Source: Apium graveolens
Taxonomy: Eukaryota > Streptophyta > Magnoliopsida > Apiales > Apiaceae
Length of the DNA stretch: 64,000 bases
Assembly: GCF_009905375.1 (NCBI RefSeq)
Contig: NC_133647.1
Span: forward strand, 77,304,231-77,368,230
Reading direction: 5' to 3'
Below, in pieces: positions 34,649-47,804 of this stretch. The position numbers and the translations under genes are program-made. How positions within the stretch are numbered: position 1 is the first letter of the stretch; the number at the start of each line of letters is the position of its first letter. The notes under the pieces were generated by a model, which was not told the DNA's origin, did no database searches, and was given only the letters and a program-made list of their open reading frames with translations.

Positions 34649-36082
34649 ATGTCTGAAGAAGCAAAAAATCCAACCAAGCCCACCAAAATTGAAGAAACTA
34701 AAAACACTCAAATCCACAGTCGATATGAGACTATTAGGGTTCCCATACTGAGACCTTCTGAGTACCCTATATGGAAAGTGAAGATGGCTATGTTTCTAGA
34801 AGCTACAGATCCAGAATACCTTGACAGAATTAATGAAGGACCGTATAAGCCAACCAAGCTCTCTGTTGTAGTTGCAGATCAGCCAGCAAAGACCATACCA
34901 AAGGAGAAAAGTGAGTATACAGCTGATGATATCTCATCCATTTCCAAGGATGCAAAGGTAAGGCATTTGCTGCATAGTGTCATTGATAATGTCATGTAAA
35001 ACAGGGTAATTCATTGCAAGACTACAAAGGAGATATGGGATGCTTTGGAGATAAGATTCCAGGGAACTGATGCAATCAAGAAGAACAGGAGGACTATACT
35101 CACTCAAGAGTATGAGCACTTTGACTCAAAAGCTCATGAGTCATTAACTGACATATATGACAGGTTTGTCAAACTTTTGAATGATCTGTCACTGGTGGAC
35201 AAGGAATATGATCTTGAAGATTCAAATCTAAAATTCCTTTTAGCTCTTCCTGAAAGTTGGGATTTGAAGTCTACTACTATAAGAGACAACTATGCTCTTG
35301 ATGAAACTACTCTTGATGAAATTTATGGTATGCTCAAGACTTATGAACTTGAGATGGATCAAAGGAGCAAGAGGCATGGGAGAAAGTCAAGGACTGTTGC
35401 TCTTAAGGCTGAGGAGGAATCCCCCAAAGTGGCTATCTTAAAGAAAAGCAAAGGAAAGGCTCTCATCATAAAGTCTGATTCAGAATCATCAAGTTTTGAT
35501 GATGATGATTCAGAAACTGAAAGTTTACCTGAAATAGATGCTGATGAAGAGATGATGAAATTGTGTGCTCTTATGGTGAAGGGTATCACAAAGATAGCCT
35601 ACAGGAAATTCAGAAGGGAAAATAAGTTTTCCAAGAAAGGTGGAAGTACTGATAAGAAAGAGTTCAAAAAGTATGAAGGCAAAAGTGCAAAGTTTGACAG
35701 AGGAGACAACTCAAATGTCAAATGCCACAATTGTGGTGAAAGAGACCACATATCTCCTGACTGCAAGAAAGGAAAGAGTGACAAAGGCAAGGCACTTGTC
35801 ACAAAGAAGAAAAGTTGGACAGACTCTTCAGATTCTGAAGATGAGGTGAATTATGCTTTAATGGCAAATGCTGATGGCATCCCTGAAACTTCTGAATTGA
35901 AGGTACCTCAAACAACTTATGCTTTTCATACTGATGATATTACTGAGTTGAGATTATATCTTAAAACCATGTTTATTAGCTATAGAGATCAAACTTTAAC
36001 ATGTGAAAGATTAACTTCTGAAAATCTTGCTTATAAGAAAAGGAATGACTATTTGGAAAAAGAGTTAGTTATGTTAATGTTT
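34649..36082 (+). pseudogene. S3 gag, N-terminal part (cut by Athila)
   Basis: Opens MSEEAKNPTKPTKIEETKNT. TAA 34997-34999 is the only stop; the same frame continues to the Athila junction. It has the copia gag domain (LTDIYDRFVKLLNDLSLVDK, around 35145-35205), an acidic Ser-rich linker (about 35475-35550), and zinc knuckle CHNCGERDHISPDC at about 35724-35765. The C-terminal part resumes at 42284, but some codons between the two halves are missing, so Athila insertion or later rearrangement deleted host sequence. Confidence 0.88.
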
Positions 36083-36768
36083 GGTGATTGATTGATATCC
36101 TAGTATTGGTTGTGCTTATTCGTCTTATGTGCGTAGCTAACATATAAGATAGCGTGTTAATCTCTATTGAAGCGACAGTGAATATAAAGGTTTAGAACTT
36201 GCCATGCTAGCATAGGTTCATGTATGTGTATGCATGATTCGTAGGTAACTCTAACCGTTTTACTTGCCCTGTGTAATCAAGATAGATAACTTGTGCTTAA
36301 ACCGTTATGTTGTCAAATTCTATAGACATATAGGGTCTCAATATAATTGGTGCCTATTTAGCTTCTATCTCTTTTGTGGATGTCTGGTAGAATGGTACTC
36401 GTGCAACGAAAGTTGACGTTTATCAGTTTCGTGTTATCTGATTAGTGTCATCACCATCACATGCTAAGGTTAAGAACGAAAAGGCTATTGAATGAAGTAT
36501 TTAATGAAGTTAGAATCCCATGTTTGTCATATATATTAATTCAACCTCAATTCTCTTAGTTAATGTTATTTCGTATAATCTCTTATTTTAATAAAAACCC
36601 AATTTATTATTTATCTTAGCATTGAGCGATAGCCATACATTGTTGCATAGGTGCATAAATTGAACTTAACCTAAACCAGTCTCTGTGGGAACGAATCTGA
36701 TTTATATCTTATACTACTTGTGAACGCGTATACTTGCGTGTATTTTAGCGCGTGTTTTTGCCCTAACA
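36083..36768 (+). repeat. Athila 5' LTR, 5'-truncated
   Basis: Matches the last ~685 bp of the 3' LTR (from about 41598), starting at GGTGATTGATTGATATCC and ending CGCCCTAACA-type (reads TGCCCTAACA). The first ~800 bp are missing. By eye only about a dozen differences separate the two copies. Confidence 0.87.
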
Positions 36769-36774
36769 AGTTTT

Positions 36775-36792
36775 TGGCGCCGCTGCCGGGGA
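36775..36792 (+). promoter_or_regulatory. Athila primer binding site
   Basis: TGGCGCCGCTGCCGGGGA, six bases after the LTR. It is the standard Athila PBS, matching the 3' end of tRNA-Asp. Confidence 0.85.
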
Positions 36793-36904
36793 CTCGGTGT
36801 TAATTTTTAGTTTATGTGCTTGTTATCAGTGGTCGTTAAAGTTCACTGACTCAGATTCTTTTACTTTTACGGTTTATTTGTTTGTGTTTCAGGTACTCAT
36901 TACA

Positions 36905-39244
36905 ATGGGAGATCCAGCAGCACGAACGAAAGCCTTGATGGATTTTTCTCAACCCAAGATCAATGACATTCAATCTAGCATTGTCAGGCCAGCTATCACA
37001 GCTAATACCTTTGAGATCAAGCCTGGAATAATTCAATGGGTGCAGAATTCAGTCCAGTTTGGGGGTTCTCCAACGGAAGATCCTAATACGTACATTAGGA
37101 ATTTCATAGAGATCTGTGACATCTTCAGGTTCAATGGTGTTTCTGAAGATGCTATTAAGCTGAGACTGTTCCTATTTTCTCTGAGGGGCAAGGCTAAGAG
37201 CTGGTTACACTCTCTACCAGCTGGTTTGATTACTACTTGGGAGGATCTTGCTCAGAAATTCCTTACTAAATTCTTCCCTATGGCGAAGACAGCTGCAATG
37301 AGGAACGCTATTACTCAATTTATACAGCAAACGGGAGAATCGCTATGTGAAGCTTGAGAGCGCTACAAGGAGATGCTTAGGAAGTGTCCTCATCATGGAA
37401 TTCCTGATTGGATGATCATCACTTGTTTTTATAATGGGTTGGGAGCACAGTCCAGACCCATGCTCGATGCAGCATCAGCCGGAGCATTATGGGCAAAGAG
37501 CTATAAGGAAGCTTATGATCTAATTGAACTGATGGCTACTAATGAATATCAGTATCCAACCCAGAGATATCCACAGGGCAAGGTAGCATGAGTTCTTGAA
37601 GTGGATACAACTATAGCTATCACTGCTCAACTAAATGCGTTGTCTATGAAGATCGATTATCTGGCTAACTATGGTGTTAAGTAGATAATTAGTGTTTGTG
37701 AGCTGTGTGCAGGTCCGTATACGATAGAGCAATGCGCTATATCTAGCGACTCAGCTCAGTTTGTGAGCAACTTTCAGAGATCGCAGCAACCAGTTCCAGA
37801 CACTTATCATCCTGACAACTGGAATCATCCTAACTTCAGCTGGAGCAACAATCAGAATGCGATGCAATAGCCGTTCCAGCAGTTTGGAAATAAGCTATTC
37901 AACCCTCCTGGTTTTCAGCAACAAATTGCACCAAAACAACAACTCCAAATTCAACAACAAATTCATGATGCAGGTCTATCTTCGAATGAAAAATCTGAAT
38001 TGGAGGAGTTGAGGCTTATGTGCAAAAACCAGGCTCTTATATGCCAAAGCCAAGCTAATTTTATCAAGACTCTGGAGAACCAAATAGGGCAAATTGCTAA
38101 TGCCTTATTGAATCGGCCACTAGGAATGCTTCCTAGTGATACAGAAGCCAATCCAGGAAAGAGGAAAGTTGAAGAACATGTGAACGCCATCACCTTAAGG
38201 TCTGGAAATGTCGCAAGCCCCCAAATTCAGTAAGACGAAGAGCCTGAAAAATCTCAAGATTCAGAAAATGCAGTTGTGGCTGAAGAAGAAGTGCAGAAGG
38301 AAGCAGAGGTTGAACCAAGGAAGACTACTGTGGAACACACTTCTCCTGAGGGTAATACAGGGGAGAAGCAGGTCTATCCTCCACCTCCTTTTCCTAAAAG
38401 GCTGCAGAAGCAGAAGTTGGATAAGCAGTTTGAGAAGTTTTTGGAGGTGTTCAAGAAACTTCATATCAACATACCTTTCGCTAAAGCTCTTGAACAGATG
38501 CCTGGCTATACGAGATTTATGAAAGGTATTCTCTCTCAGAAAGTGAAGCTCGATGACTTGGAGACCGTTGCTCTAATGGAGAAATGCAGTGCTGTGTTGC
38601 AACAGAAGTTGCCTCCGAAGCTTAAAGATCCTGGAAGCTTCACTATTCCTTGCACCATCGGGAACTTGTCGTTCGACAAGTGTTTATGTGATTTAGGAGC
38701 TAGCATCAATCTGATGCCCTAGTCTATCTTCAAGAAGCTTGGTCTGCCTGATCCGAAACCAACATACATGACATTGCAACTAGCTGATCGTTTCATCGCT
38801 TATCCACGAGGTATAGTGGAGGATGTCTTGGTCAAGGTGAATAAACTCTTCTTCCCTGCTGACTTTGTAATTCTTAATTTCGAGGAAGATAATAATATTC
38901 CCATTATCTTGGGAAGACCATTCTTGGCTACAGGCCGAACTTTGATCGATGTACAAAAAGGAGAGCTTACGATGAAGGTTCATGATCAGAAGGTCACTTT
39001 TAATGTGTTCAAGGCAATAAAGTTACCCACAGAAAAAGAAGAGTGCTTTAAAATAGAGCGGGTTGACTCAGTTTTTGAAGATGAAGGAGGAGTAGAGCAA
39101 CTGCAGGTTTTGAATGCACCTCCGTGGGAGAAGAAGTTGGATATGCTATTCGATTCTCTTGGGTTAGCACAGCTGAAAATTTCTCAGGAGGTCTCGAGCC
39201 GTCTATTGAAGATGCTCCCACACTTGAGCTCAACCGAAAGCTAG
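36905..39244 (+). pseudogene. Athila gag and protease, six in-frame stops
   Basis: ATG 36905 (MGDPAARTKALMDF). A single frame can be followed to the protease with no frameshift until about 39150, but with stops at 37355, 37589, 37682, 37868, 38231 and 38720. Gag core: GKAKSWLHSLPAGLITTWED (around 37190-37250). Gln-rich linker about 37790-37970. Protease region: CLCDLGASINLMP with DLGAS near 38695, then IILGRPFLATGRTLIDV near 38905. All six stops can be explained by C-to-T or G-to-A changes. The frame ends where the polymerase part has been deleted. Confidence 0.88.
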
Positions 39245-40794
39245 ATCACTTGAGTTATTTATTCTTAGGTGCACCCCATGATAAGGGGTTGGGATATATT
39301 TTTGATGATATAGTTGGTGGCTGGCCGGTTTCTGTCGTGCCTATAGAGGGTTTTTCTCATGTGCAACAGGTAGTTGATAGGACTGGTATTGGTGATGCAC
39401 AGTACAGGTGAGTGACTAGGCGTATGGAGGCCATGCACGACTTTCGCTGTCATTTTGCTGCAGATTTGACACATGCTTTCGGTACTGTTGTTTGAGACAC
39501 TAGTGATGAGGTTGATTGGCCACCTGATCCTCCACCCGACGAGGGTGATTCTCCCGCTAATTAAGTATGCCTAAAATCCTTATTATTACCTTCAATGAGG
39601 ACATTGAAAATTTTAAGTTTGGGGGTGATAATGTAAGGATTAGTAGTATGTGTCCATATAGATTCATATAGATTCATGTTGCATGTTTAGTTGTAGTTCA
39701 TTCATATTTTTGCTTGATTGTTCATTTAGGACATATTTGTTTATTTTTATGTGATTTCATATAGTTGCATTTGCATGCATATTTAGCATGATCCCTTAAG
39801 ATGAACTATGATATTTGATAAGTTGATGTTGATTTGAGTGTGGTGATGACGAATAGAGGGATGTTTAAGTCTTAATGAATTGATTTGCAGGCTAGAAACA
39901 CTTATAATTTAACTAAGTCTTAGAATATGCTTAAGGGCTAGATTGTTGTCATGGTTTGATGGTTTTCGAGGTTAATCTATTGCTTATGCTTAGAATGCAT
40001 GATAGGCTCTTAATGATAAAAGACATGAATAGATAAAAATTGGAGATAAAAATTGGAATTCATTGCTAGTTGTGGCTAGGCGTCAAATGGCTAGTAGCCG
40101 GCTCGTATTGTATGCGAGTAGTCTAGGGTTGAGTAAGATGGAGCGAAACGCACTTGCTCAGAAATTGAAAAAAAAGAAAAAAAAAGAGAAAAAAAAGAGA
40201 ATATGGTTTCAATGCACAATTGATCACAAGTGGGCTCTTTGGTATTCGAGTTATTAAGTTCTTAGGGGACTTTGTGCCTAGTGACCTAAGGCTTTTATAG
40301 TCTGGGATCCGCTAACCTAACGCTCGCTAAATGGATACCATTGCATAAGTCTTTTGTGGACCTCAATCATTGCACGATCAAATAAGCATTTGTTTTATGT
40401 GTTGAATAAAAGCATGATTCCGTTATAAACTGCAATAATCTTGAAGTGTTATAAGTCATTTTGTGTCTAGAATATATTCTTTATATAAGCTTGTGATTAC
40501 CTTGAGGATAATTAAGTTATGGTGATTGATCTAGTTTCGAAGCATATCTGTTAAGCATTCCACACACGCACATTTCTGGTTTGTGAGTTGGTTTGTGGGA
40601 TTTATTCAAACTCTGTTTTAAGTCATTGCATTCCTAGAGGCATTGGCTTATTCATTTGGTTATGGTTATTCTGAGGGGATCGATTGCATTATCATTTAGT
40701 TGCATTCACGTTGTTACATTCGTGCATTAGGTTTGTTTTGTAATTTTGAGTTTGTTTATGCTTGAGGACAAGCATCGATTCAAGTTTGGAGGTG
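39245..40794 (+). other. Athila 3' non-coding region
   Basis: After the deleted pol, short remnants of the post-pol region (about 39270-39560), then non-coding sequence. Includes GTTTGGGGGTGATAATG near 39620, an A-rich stretch at 40167-40200, and the PPT-like TTCAAGTTTGGAGGTG directly before the 3' LTR. No intact gene seen. Confidence 0.65.
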
Positions 40795-42283
40795 TGATAA
40801 GTTGATTTTATATCCACTTGGAACGCTTTACTACAAGCTTAAATTGGTGTTTTGGACTCAAGTTGTTGGTATTTTGATGTGTTTTTGTGTTATTACATTT
40901 CAGGTATCAGTTATATGAAGAAAAGAGCTTTTAAAGGAAATATGATGAAACGTGATCAGAATTGGAAGCCAAGGCCATTATCAAGTTGTAGAGAATCTCA
41001 ATAGCTTCACGTGGGCAGTTGAATCGCCTAATTCTGATGAGTAGAACTCAAGTTATGGTCAAAACAAGATTCATCAGAATATTTTCCCAGTCAGTAGCTG
41101 AGCGCCCGCTCAGCAGAGCTGAGCGGCTCATAGAGTTGAGCGCCCGTTCAGGAGAGCTGAGCGGCCGCTCAAGGCGCGGCTGGTCGCTGATTTCGCTGAA
41201 AAAGCCTTTTTTGAGTGGAATTTGACGATTTTAAGGGTCCAGGTCCATTAGGGGCGTATATATACTTAAAAAAAAGGTTTTCATCATCCGGGAAGATTGG
41301 GATACCAAGGAGAAGACCTAAAAGCATAGAACAACTCCGAAAAAGAAGATCTTGTTTTTAACTTGTGATTCTTTGAATTAGTTGTAACTTTGGATGCTCG
41401 TTTTCGTTCTTGTTGAACCTAGATCTCGTTTATTCGTACTTTAATTATTATTCAGTTTATTAAAACCTTGTTTTATACCATGCTTTCATTGGAACCCATG
41501 GTGACGATGAGTTCAATTATGGGCTAATCTTTGTCATGGGGTTCTAGCGGAATTACTTATGGATTTCTATAGTTAATTGTTTCGCTATCTTGGTGTGTGG
41601 TGATTGATTGATATCCTAGTATTGGTTGTGCTTATTCGTCTTATGTGCGTAGCTAACATATAAGATAGCGTGCTAATCTCTATTGAAGCGACAGTGAATA
41701 TAAAGGTTTAGAACTTGCCATGCTAGCATAGGTTCATGTATGTGTATGCATGATTCGTAGGTAACGCTAACCGTTTTACTTGCCCTGTGTAATCAAGATA
41801 GATAACTTGTGCTTAAACCGTTATGTTGTCAATTCTATAGACATATAGGGTCTCAATATAATTGGTGCCTATTTAGCTTCTATCTCTTTTGTGGATGTCT
41901 GGTAGAATGGTACTCGTGCAACGAAAGTTGGCATTTATCAGTTTCGTGTTATCTGATTAGTGTCATCACCATCACATGCTAAGGTTAAGAACGAAAAGGC
42001 TATTGAATGAAGTATTTAATGAAGTTAGAATCCAATGTTTGTCATATATATTAATTCAACCTCAATTCTCTTAGTTAATGTTATTTACTATAATCTCTTA
42101 TTTTAATAAAAACCCAATTTGTTATTTGTCTTAGCATTGAGCGATAGCCATACATTGTTGCATAGGTGCATAAATTGAACTTAACCTAAACCAGTCTCTG
42201 TGGGAACGAATATGATTTATATCTTATACTACTTGCGAACGCGTATACTTGCGTGTATTTTAGCGCGTGTTTTCGCCCTAACA
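40795..42283 (+). repeat. Athila 3' LTR (1,489 bp)
   Basis: Starts TGATAAGTTGATTTTATATCC after the PPT and ends CGCCCTAACA. It holds a GC-rich palindromic repeat at 41098-41180. S3 gag sequence resumes at 42284. Confidence 0.85.
41098..41180 (+). repeat. GC-rich palindromic repeat in Athila LTR
   Basis: Four variants of GCTGAGCGCCCGCTCA in a row, including the perfect palindrome GAGCGGCCGCTC at about 41158-41169, in otherwise AT-rich sequence. Could form a stem-loop in the transcript or DNA. Confidence 0.8.
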
Positions 42284-42951
42284 TAAATCCTGTTAAGTTT
42301 GTAGCTAAAACTGTAAAGTCTGATTCTGAAAAGATGAAAGAGTCTGTGACAGAAGTTAAGGAGAAGTCAACTTCTTGAAAATTAGAACAGGATAAACTAG
42401 CTGAAGTAAACATAGGCTTAATGACTAAGAAGCATCTTAAGCATAAGCTGAAAGAAATAAGGAATGTCAACAAGGTAAAGGCAGCTAGGAAAAATAGGAA
42501 TGGAAAGGAAGGTGTGAATAAAAGCAATAACTATATGCCTGTTCCTAATGCTCCTAGAAAGAAATGTTATAACTGTGGAAACTCTAACCATCTTGCTTTT
42601 TTTTGCAGGAAGAATAAGAATATAAACTCTTTACCTCCTAAGTCAGGAGTTAAGAGTCAGTTTGTTAGATTTAAGCCACAAAATCCTTGTTTTCATTGTG
42701 GTAGTTTATGGCATTCCATTTATACTTGTAAGGAATATCATAGTTTGTACTATGATTATTACCAAATAAAACCTTCTTTGAAGAAAGTTGCTTTAATTCC
42801 TTCTAGTGTAAAGTCTGATGCAAAGTCTGATATAAGTTCTGATAAACAACATGTTAGCATAAACTCTGATATTAAATCCGATGCAAATGCTAACAAACTT
42901 AAAAAGGCCAAAGGATCCAAGCAAGTTTGGGTCCTTAAAACTAACCATTAG
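42284..42951 (+). pseudogene. S3 gag, C-terminal part
   Basis: Resumes after Athila with a Lys/Ser-rich linker, a stop near 42376, then 42421-42951. Two zinc knuckles: CYNCGNSNHLAFFC and CFHCGSLWHSIYTC. The tail at 42800-42890 is made of TCTGAT words read as Ser-Asp repeats. Ends TAG at 42949-42951. Confidence 0.82.
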
Positions 42952-44310
42952 TGGTCTTTGTGATTGCAGGGCAACAGGAAAAATATCCTAGTACTGGATA
43001 GTGGATGTTCAGGACATATGACTGGAAATAAAGCCCTGCTCTCAGACTTTGTGGAGAAAGCTGGCCCAGGAGTTTCTTATGGAGATGGCAACATGGAAAA
43101 AACTCTGGGATATGGCAATATTAATCTTGGAAATGTCATCATTGAAATAGTAGCTCTTGTCTCAGGACTTAAACACAATCTGCTGAGTGTGAGTCAAATC
43201 TGTGACAGAGGTTATCATGTGGATTTCTTTAAAGAACATTGTGAAGTTGTAAGCAATTCTACAGGCAAAGTGGTTCTGAAAGGTTACAGGCATGGTAACA
43301 TATATGAAGCCAGGCTTTCAACAAGTTCCGATGGTTCTGTAATCGGTCTATTGAGTAGAGAATCAATCGAAGAAAGCTGGAATTGGCACAAAAGACTCTC
43401 TCATTTAAACTTCAACAACATAAATGAGCTTGTAAAGAACGATCTTGTGAGAGGACTGCCAAAATCAGTATTTTCTCCTGATGGGCTTTGTGATTCATGT
43501 TAAAAGGAAAAACAAAGAAAATCTTCTTTCAAGAGCAAAACTGAATCATCAATTATTGAGCCTTATCACCTACTGCGTGTTGATCTATTTGGTCCAGTCA
43601 ATGTCATGTCTATTGCAAAGAAGAAATATGCTATGATTATAGTGGATGAGTTCACAACGTACACTTGGGTGTACTTGCACAAGAAGAATGAAACTGCATC
43701 TACTCTAACTGATCATGTCAGACAGCTGGATAAGTTGGTCAAAGATTCTGTTAAAATTATAAGAAGTGATAATAGCACTGAGTTCAAGAATTCAATCATG
43801 GAACAGTTCTGCAAAGAGCAATGAATCAAACAAGAATTTTTTGCACCTGGAACTCCATATCAAAATGGAGTTATAGAAAGAAAGAACATGATTCTCATTG
43901 AAGCTGCACGAACTATGCTTGATGAAGCAAAGATACCAACCTACTTTTGGGCTGAAGCTGTGCAGACTGCTTGTTTTACACAGAATGCAACACTCATAAA
44001 CAAGCATGGAAAAATACCATATGAGATGGTGAAGAAAAAGAAGCCAAATCTGAAATACTTTCATGTATTTGGATGTATGTGTTTTGTTCTTAAGACTCAT
44101 CCTGAACAGTTGTCAAAATTTGATCTAAAAGCTGATGAAGGAATTTTTGTTGGATATCCACTTTCCACAAAAGCCTTCAGAGTCTACAATTTAAGAACAA
44201 GGGTTGTCATGGAATCTATCAATGTTTCTTTTGATGATAAGAAGATTACTGTACTTGAATATTTCAATGATCACGATCAGCTGAGATTTTGAAAATAAAG
44301 ACCTAAATTC
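42952..44310 (+). pseudogene. S3 protease and integrase (broken)
   Basis: Protease motif LDSGCSGHMTGNKAL near 42993. Integrase pre-domain WHKRLSHLNFNNINELV, then CDSC and TAA 43501-43503. The core continues in frame (MIIVDEFTTYTWVYLH; RSDNSTEFKNSIMEQF) to TGA 43822-43824, then QNGVIERKNM with the catalytic Glu. Ends at TGA 44290-44292. The second catalytic region reads RSDNST where SDNGT is usual. Confidence 0.87.
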
Positions 44311-46328
44311 TGATTCTGTAAATTCTGATGACTTAAACTCTGATCCTGTAAGTACTGATGTCATTAAATCTATGGTAATAACTCCAAAGAAAAATGCACT
44401 TGTCCAGGGGGAGCAAGTTGGAAATCCTACCATATCTCAAGACTCTCAAGAAGCATCAGAACATGCCACTAGCTCTTCAAGTTCTGATTCATCTAGTTTT
44501 GATGAGCCAAATTCTGATAATTCTAGAAACTTTGATACTTCAAATCCTGAAGGATCCAAGTCAAATTCTGAAGTCTCAGAGAGCATAACTATAGGGGGCA
44601 TCAGAAAATGCTGATGGAGATATCATGGATCATGGCGGAGGATCCAGTTCTAGAAGTCAACTTTAATCTGCAAGGAAGTGGACCAAATCACATACACCTG
44701 ACTTAATTATTGGAGATCCTGAAGCAGGTGTTAGAACTAGAACTGCAACATCATATGAATGTCTCTATCATTCTTTTCTATCTCAGACTGAACCAAAGAA
44801 AGTGGAAGAAGCTCTTCAAGATGCTGACTGGGTGCAAGCAATGCATGAAGAGTTAAATTAATTTGAAAAAAATAAAGTCTAGACCTTAGTGCCAAGACCA
44901 AAGAACAGATCAGAAGTTGGCACAAAATGGGTGTTCAGAAATAAAACTGACAGTGATGGCATAATTACAAGAAACAAAGTAAGGCTGGTTGCTAAGGGTT
45001 ACTATCAACAGGAGGGTATTGATTATGATGAAACATTTGCACTAGTTGCTAGATTAGAAGCCATAAGAATCTTTTTGGCTTATGCTGCTCACAAAAAGTT
45101 TAAAGTCTTTTAAATGGATGTGAAAAGTTCTTTTCTTAATGGAGAATTGGAAGAAGAGGTCTATGTTGAACAACCTCCAGGCTTTGTAGATTCAAAATTT
45201 CCAAAGCATGTCTACAGGCTTGACAAAGCACTTTATGGACTTAAGCAAGCTCCTAGATCATGATATGAGACTTTAGCTCAATTCCTTCTAGAAAATGGAT
45301 TTCACAGAGGTACAATTAATAAAACACTGTTCTACCTCAACCATGGAAAGGACTTACTTTTGGTACAGATATATGTTGATAATATCATATTTGGTTCTAC
45401 AAATGCCAAACTCTGTGAGAGGTTTGCAAAGCTAATGCAGTCAAGATATTAAATGAGTATGATGGAAGAACATAGTTATTTTCTGGGCCTTAAAGTCAAG
45501 CAGAATGAAGAAGGTACTTTTATCTGTCAATCCAAGTACACCAGAAATTTACTTAAGAAATTTGGAATGCAAGATTGTTTAACTCCATCCACTCCCTTGG
45601 CTACTGCAACCAAGTTAGATAAAAATACTGGTTCATCAGTAGATATTACTAACTACAGAGGTATGATTGGCTCACTACTCCATTTAACTGCAAGTAGACC
45701 TGATATCATGTATGCTACCTGTCTTTGTGCAAGATTTCAGGCTGATCCAAGAGAACCTCACTTAATAGTTGTGAAAAGAATTTTCAAGTACCTTAAGGGT
45801 ACAGCTGATCTAGGATTGTGGTATCCTAGAGAATTAGATTTTAAGCTAATAGATTACTCAAATGCAGATTTTGCAGGATGCAAAATAGACAGGAAAAGCA
45901 CTAGTGGAAGCTGCCAATTTCTTGGAGGCAGATTGGTTTCTTGGTTTAACAAGAAACAGAAGTCAATTTCCACATTAACTGCAGAAGTAGAATATATTGT
46001 TGCAGGAAGCTGTTGTGCACAGATTCTTTGGATGAAGAATCAGTTACTTAATTATGGGTTATAATTTTCTAAAATCCCTATTTACTGTGATAATCAAAGT
46101 GCTATTGCTATGACAGGTAATCCAGTTCAACAGTCAATGACAAAGCACATCAGCATTAGGTACCATTTCATAAGGGAACATGTGATGGAAGGTACAGTGG
46201 AATTGCATTTTGTTCCAACAGATCAACAACTAGCAGATATCTTCACAAAATCACTATGTGAAGCTACTTTTGCAAGACTGGTAAATAAACTTGGGATGGT
46301 TTCAGGTTCTTTCTCTAAATCTGCTTAG
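44311..46328 (+). pseudogene. S3 IN-RT linker, reverse transcriptase and RNase H (broken)
   Basis: The linker 44311-44600 is dense in AATTCTGAT words. [22 protein letters not shown], then TAA 45111-45113, [20 protein letters not shown], a TGA near 45261, and the active site reading YVDN at about 45373 (one catalytic Asp lost). A TAA follows near 45450. RNase H: YSNADFAGCKIDRKSTSGSC, a TAA at 46062-46064, then [16 protein letters not shown] and the end at 46328. At least four stops. Confidence 0.88.
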
Positions 46329-47804
46329 TTTTTGTTCTCATGTATTAGACTTTATGATCAGTGTTTACAAATTATTTTATTTACATATAATCTGTGCTTT
46401 AATTGAAATTCATTAAATGCTGATTGTTATCTGATGTAGATCTATATACTCTGATAGTGTTTTGAATGTTCAGTGACTATTCAGTCCAATGAGGATAACT
46501 GTGCTAGATGCTGACCTAGTAATCTTTAACATACTAGAAATCCCATGTTTGAATTTGTTGTGTATGTGGAAACTCATTAACACAGGCAAATTCTGATTTT
46601 GAGCTTAGCCAAGTTTACTTTGTGTATCTTATTACTAAGTCACAAACTAGATTCTTGCTTCTTATCTGTTAAATTCTGATGTCAGTAAATCTTAAGGATG
46701 AACTAAATGCTGATAAGCCTCACTTATCAAAAGAAAAGAAAATAAAATAAAAGTCAGGTACTCCTTTGAGATCTAGAGTAAATATGTGGAAGGGAAGACC
46801 CAAGTGCATTGCTGGTATTAAGTAATATGCATTAGAAAAGCAAAAAAAAAAATTCTTGGTGACTTTTCACATTCTCTGATTACTGGAGAAATACTCTGAT
46901 AATAGCATAAATTCTGATAAGTAGTCGTGATTCACTTACACTGAGAAGCCACTGTAAAAAGGAATTTCAAGAGATGCATAAAATGAGCACAAACAGTTGA
47001 GGTGGACTCTTGCATAAATTAGTTCTTCAGTAGACTTCATGATTGATGATAGATTTTAAGCACTTTTCTTAGTTATGCCTTATTTCTAATATGTACTGAA
47101 GTTTATCAGACTTTAATCTTTATCTGATATTCTGCTGAATGCACACACTTTCACTCCATATGAATGATGAAAATTACTGTAATGATTACGTTGTTTTTGA
47201 CAAACAGTTAAGAGTCATTTGCATAAATTCTGAGGACAAGTTCTGATGAAAATTCTGATACTTATACTCTGAAGAATCAAGTCAGTATTTGTATGAAGAA
47301 TCACAGAAAAAGATATTCATTTTTTGAGTTTAGAAGCCATATTTTGATGACTGTTAAAATCTGATATAAGTTAAAGTTCTGATATTAAATCCTGATGGAA
47401 TATCTGATGCTAACATGGCATTATTCTTTACTTGACTTATTTGTGGTAAATACCGAACGGTCATATTTAATTAGAATATTTAGGTGAGATAAAAATAGTC
47501 ATAATCATTAAGGGTTAGTGGTAAACGTGTTTGTCTTGAAAAACTGCATGTGCACAGTAATTGTTACTTATTTCCAGTGCCCATTAACTCATGCTTTAAC
47601 TTTTTACTGACTGTTATTATTACACATCGGTCTAGGGAGACTAGGCATCATTATTTCTACTCTTAATAGTTAAATAGTCCCGAGTCCCTTGGTATTCCGA
47701 TGGCTATTTAAACCGACAATTCATGTCAGCCAAATCATATTCCATTTTCTCACAAACTCACCCTCTCTCTTAATTCTCATCATTTTTCTTCTTCATAAAC
47801 AAAA
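46329..47804 (+). promoter_or_regulatory. S3 spacer with family words and internal TATA-like box
   Basis: About 1.5 kb non-coding. Repeated TTCTGATA/ATCTGATG words throughout, denser at 47220-47410. A TATTTAAA at 47705-47712, then a pyrimidine-rich leader (CCCTCTCTCTTAATTCTC) to ATG 47805. The layout matches that of S2 upstream of its env-like ORF. Confidence 0.5.

Larger units (their letters stand above)
36083..42283 (+). mobile_element. Athila-type Ty3/gypsy deletion derivative
   Basis: Truncated 5' LTR, Athila-type PBS, gag and protease, then a long non-coding tail and a full 3' LTR. RT, RNase H and integrase are absent: the sequence passes from just after the protease (about 39270) to the 3' non-coding region. 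It is therefore non-autonomous. No clean target duplication is visible because the left LTR end is missing. Confidence 0.87.
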
